A DNA stretch of 15,272 nt from JAAYJS01 sp964346185 (GTDB lineage: Bacteria; Bacillota; Clostridia; Eubacteriales; Eubacteriaceae), in the NCBI GenBank assembly GCA_964346185.1, contig CAYFTR010000036.1, positions 1-15,272 on the forward strand, read 5' to 3'. Shown here in pieces: positions 15,109 to 15,272 of this stretch. The position numbers and the translations under genes are program-made. A model generated the notes under the pieces. The model did no database searches. It was not told the origin of the DNA and saw only the letters and a program-made list of their open reading frames with translations. Positions within the stretch are counted from its first letter, which is position 1. Every line of letters begins with the position of its first letter.

Positions 15109-15138
15109 ATTGTACACTAAAAACCCTTTTAAATTCAA
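15109..15138 (-). promoter_or_regulatory. Candidate promoter of the purL-purD operon
   Basis: On the minus strand TTGAAT (15138-15133) is followed after 18 bases by TACAAT (15114-15109). The predicted start near 15102 leaves a leader of about 36 bases before the purL GTG. That is too short for a purine riboswitch, and no purine-riboswitch core is recognisable in the 206 bases upstream. Confidence 0.55.
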
Positions 15139-15149
15139 TAGAAAGGCTT

Positions 15150-15180
15150 GTTTGCCGACATTAAATCCGCAATCGGAAAC
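15150..15180. repeat. Inverted repeat upstream of the purL promoter
   Basis: GTTTGCCGA (15150-15158) and TCGGAAAC (15173-15180) are inverted copies with one unpaired G and a 14-base gap. They lie 12 bases upstream of the -35 box and share the CCGA/TCGG core with the TTACCGATAA repeats. They may be part of a regulator-binding region. Confidence 0.35.
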
Positions 15181-15188
15181 AAAGTTTT

Positions 15189-15198
15189 TTACCGATAA
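15189..15198. repeat. TTACCGATAA repeat, copy 2 (upstream of purL promoter)
   Basis: This is identical to 15090-15099, 99 bases away, and placed about 50 bases beyond the -35 box. Beyond it, up to the window end at 15272, I see only AT-rich sequence with no gene I can support. Confidence 0.4.
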
Positions 15199-15272
15199 CC
15201 CAAATCCTTTAATAGACACCCGGATAGTAAAATTAAGCTAGACAATTAAATAAAAATAAGCCACATGTGATA

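Noticed and set aside
15067..15272. Purine riboswitch or T-box before purL
   Set aside because: The predicted leader is only about 36 bases and none of the conserved core sequences is recognisable.
1..15272. CRISPR array, tRNA or rRNA genes, insertion sequence, prophage or defence genes
   Set aside because: No regularly spaced repeats, no RNA-gene signatures and no transposase, integrase or defence-like protein was seen.

Overview
The window looks like the chromosome of an anaerobic, low-to-mid G+C member of the Bacillota (Clostridia- or Tissierellia-like). Supporting signs are an rny-ymdB pair, strong Shine-Dalgarno sequences, several GTG starts, and a clostridial-type single-chain PurL carrying its own glutaminase domain. 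I cannot name the species from the sequence alone.

Region 1 (1-1930, plus strand) is very AT-rich. It holds most of a PTS-controlled, PRD-containing transcription regulator of the MtlR/LicR type. Its 5' end looks damaged: the DNA-binding helix-turn-helix is encoded upstream of the first usable ATG (290), no ATG, GTG or TTG lies in frame between 41 and 289, and an in-frame TGA sits at 38-40. Region 2 (1931-3026) has a two-way terminator, an Sfp-type phosphopantetheinyl transferase on the minus strand, and, divergent from it, a 64-residue protein made of little more than one four-cysteine Fe-S domain.

Region 3 (3027-5476, minus strand) is an RNA-processing/signalling pair: rny (RNase Y) with its own strong sigma-A-type promoter at 5448-5476, followed by ymdB (metallophosphoesterase). 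A stable hairpin lies between the two.

Region 4 (5599-15138, minus strand) is a tightly packed purine biosynthesis operon transcribed as purL-purE-purC-purM-purN-purH-purD. Neighbours overlap by 4 bases or are separated by at most 22. It starts from a candidate promoter at 15109-15138 with a short leader and ends in a hairpin after purD. Together the enzymes take phosphoribosylamine to IMP, except for the PurB step. purF, purB, purK and purA are not in the window; the absence of purF from the purC-purM junction is the main departure from the common Firmicute layout.

Most of the window is ordinary core metabolism. I do not see an undescribed multigene system. The items most worth a second look are the broken regulator with its uneven PRD histidines, the tiny Fe-S protein, the missing purF, the repeated motif around the purL promoter and the competing hairpins after purD.
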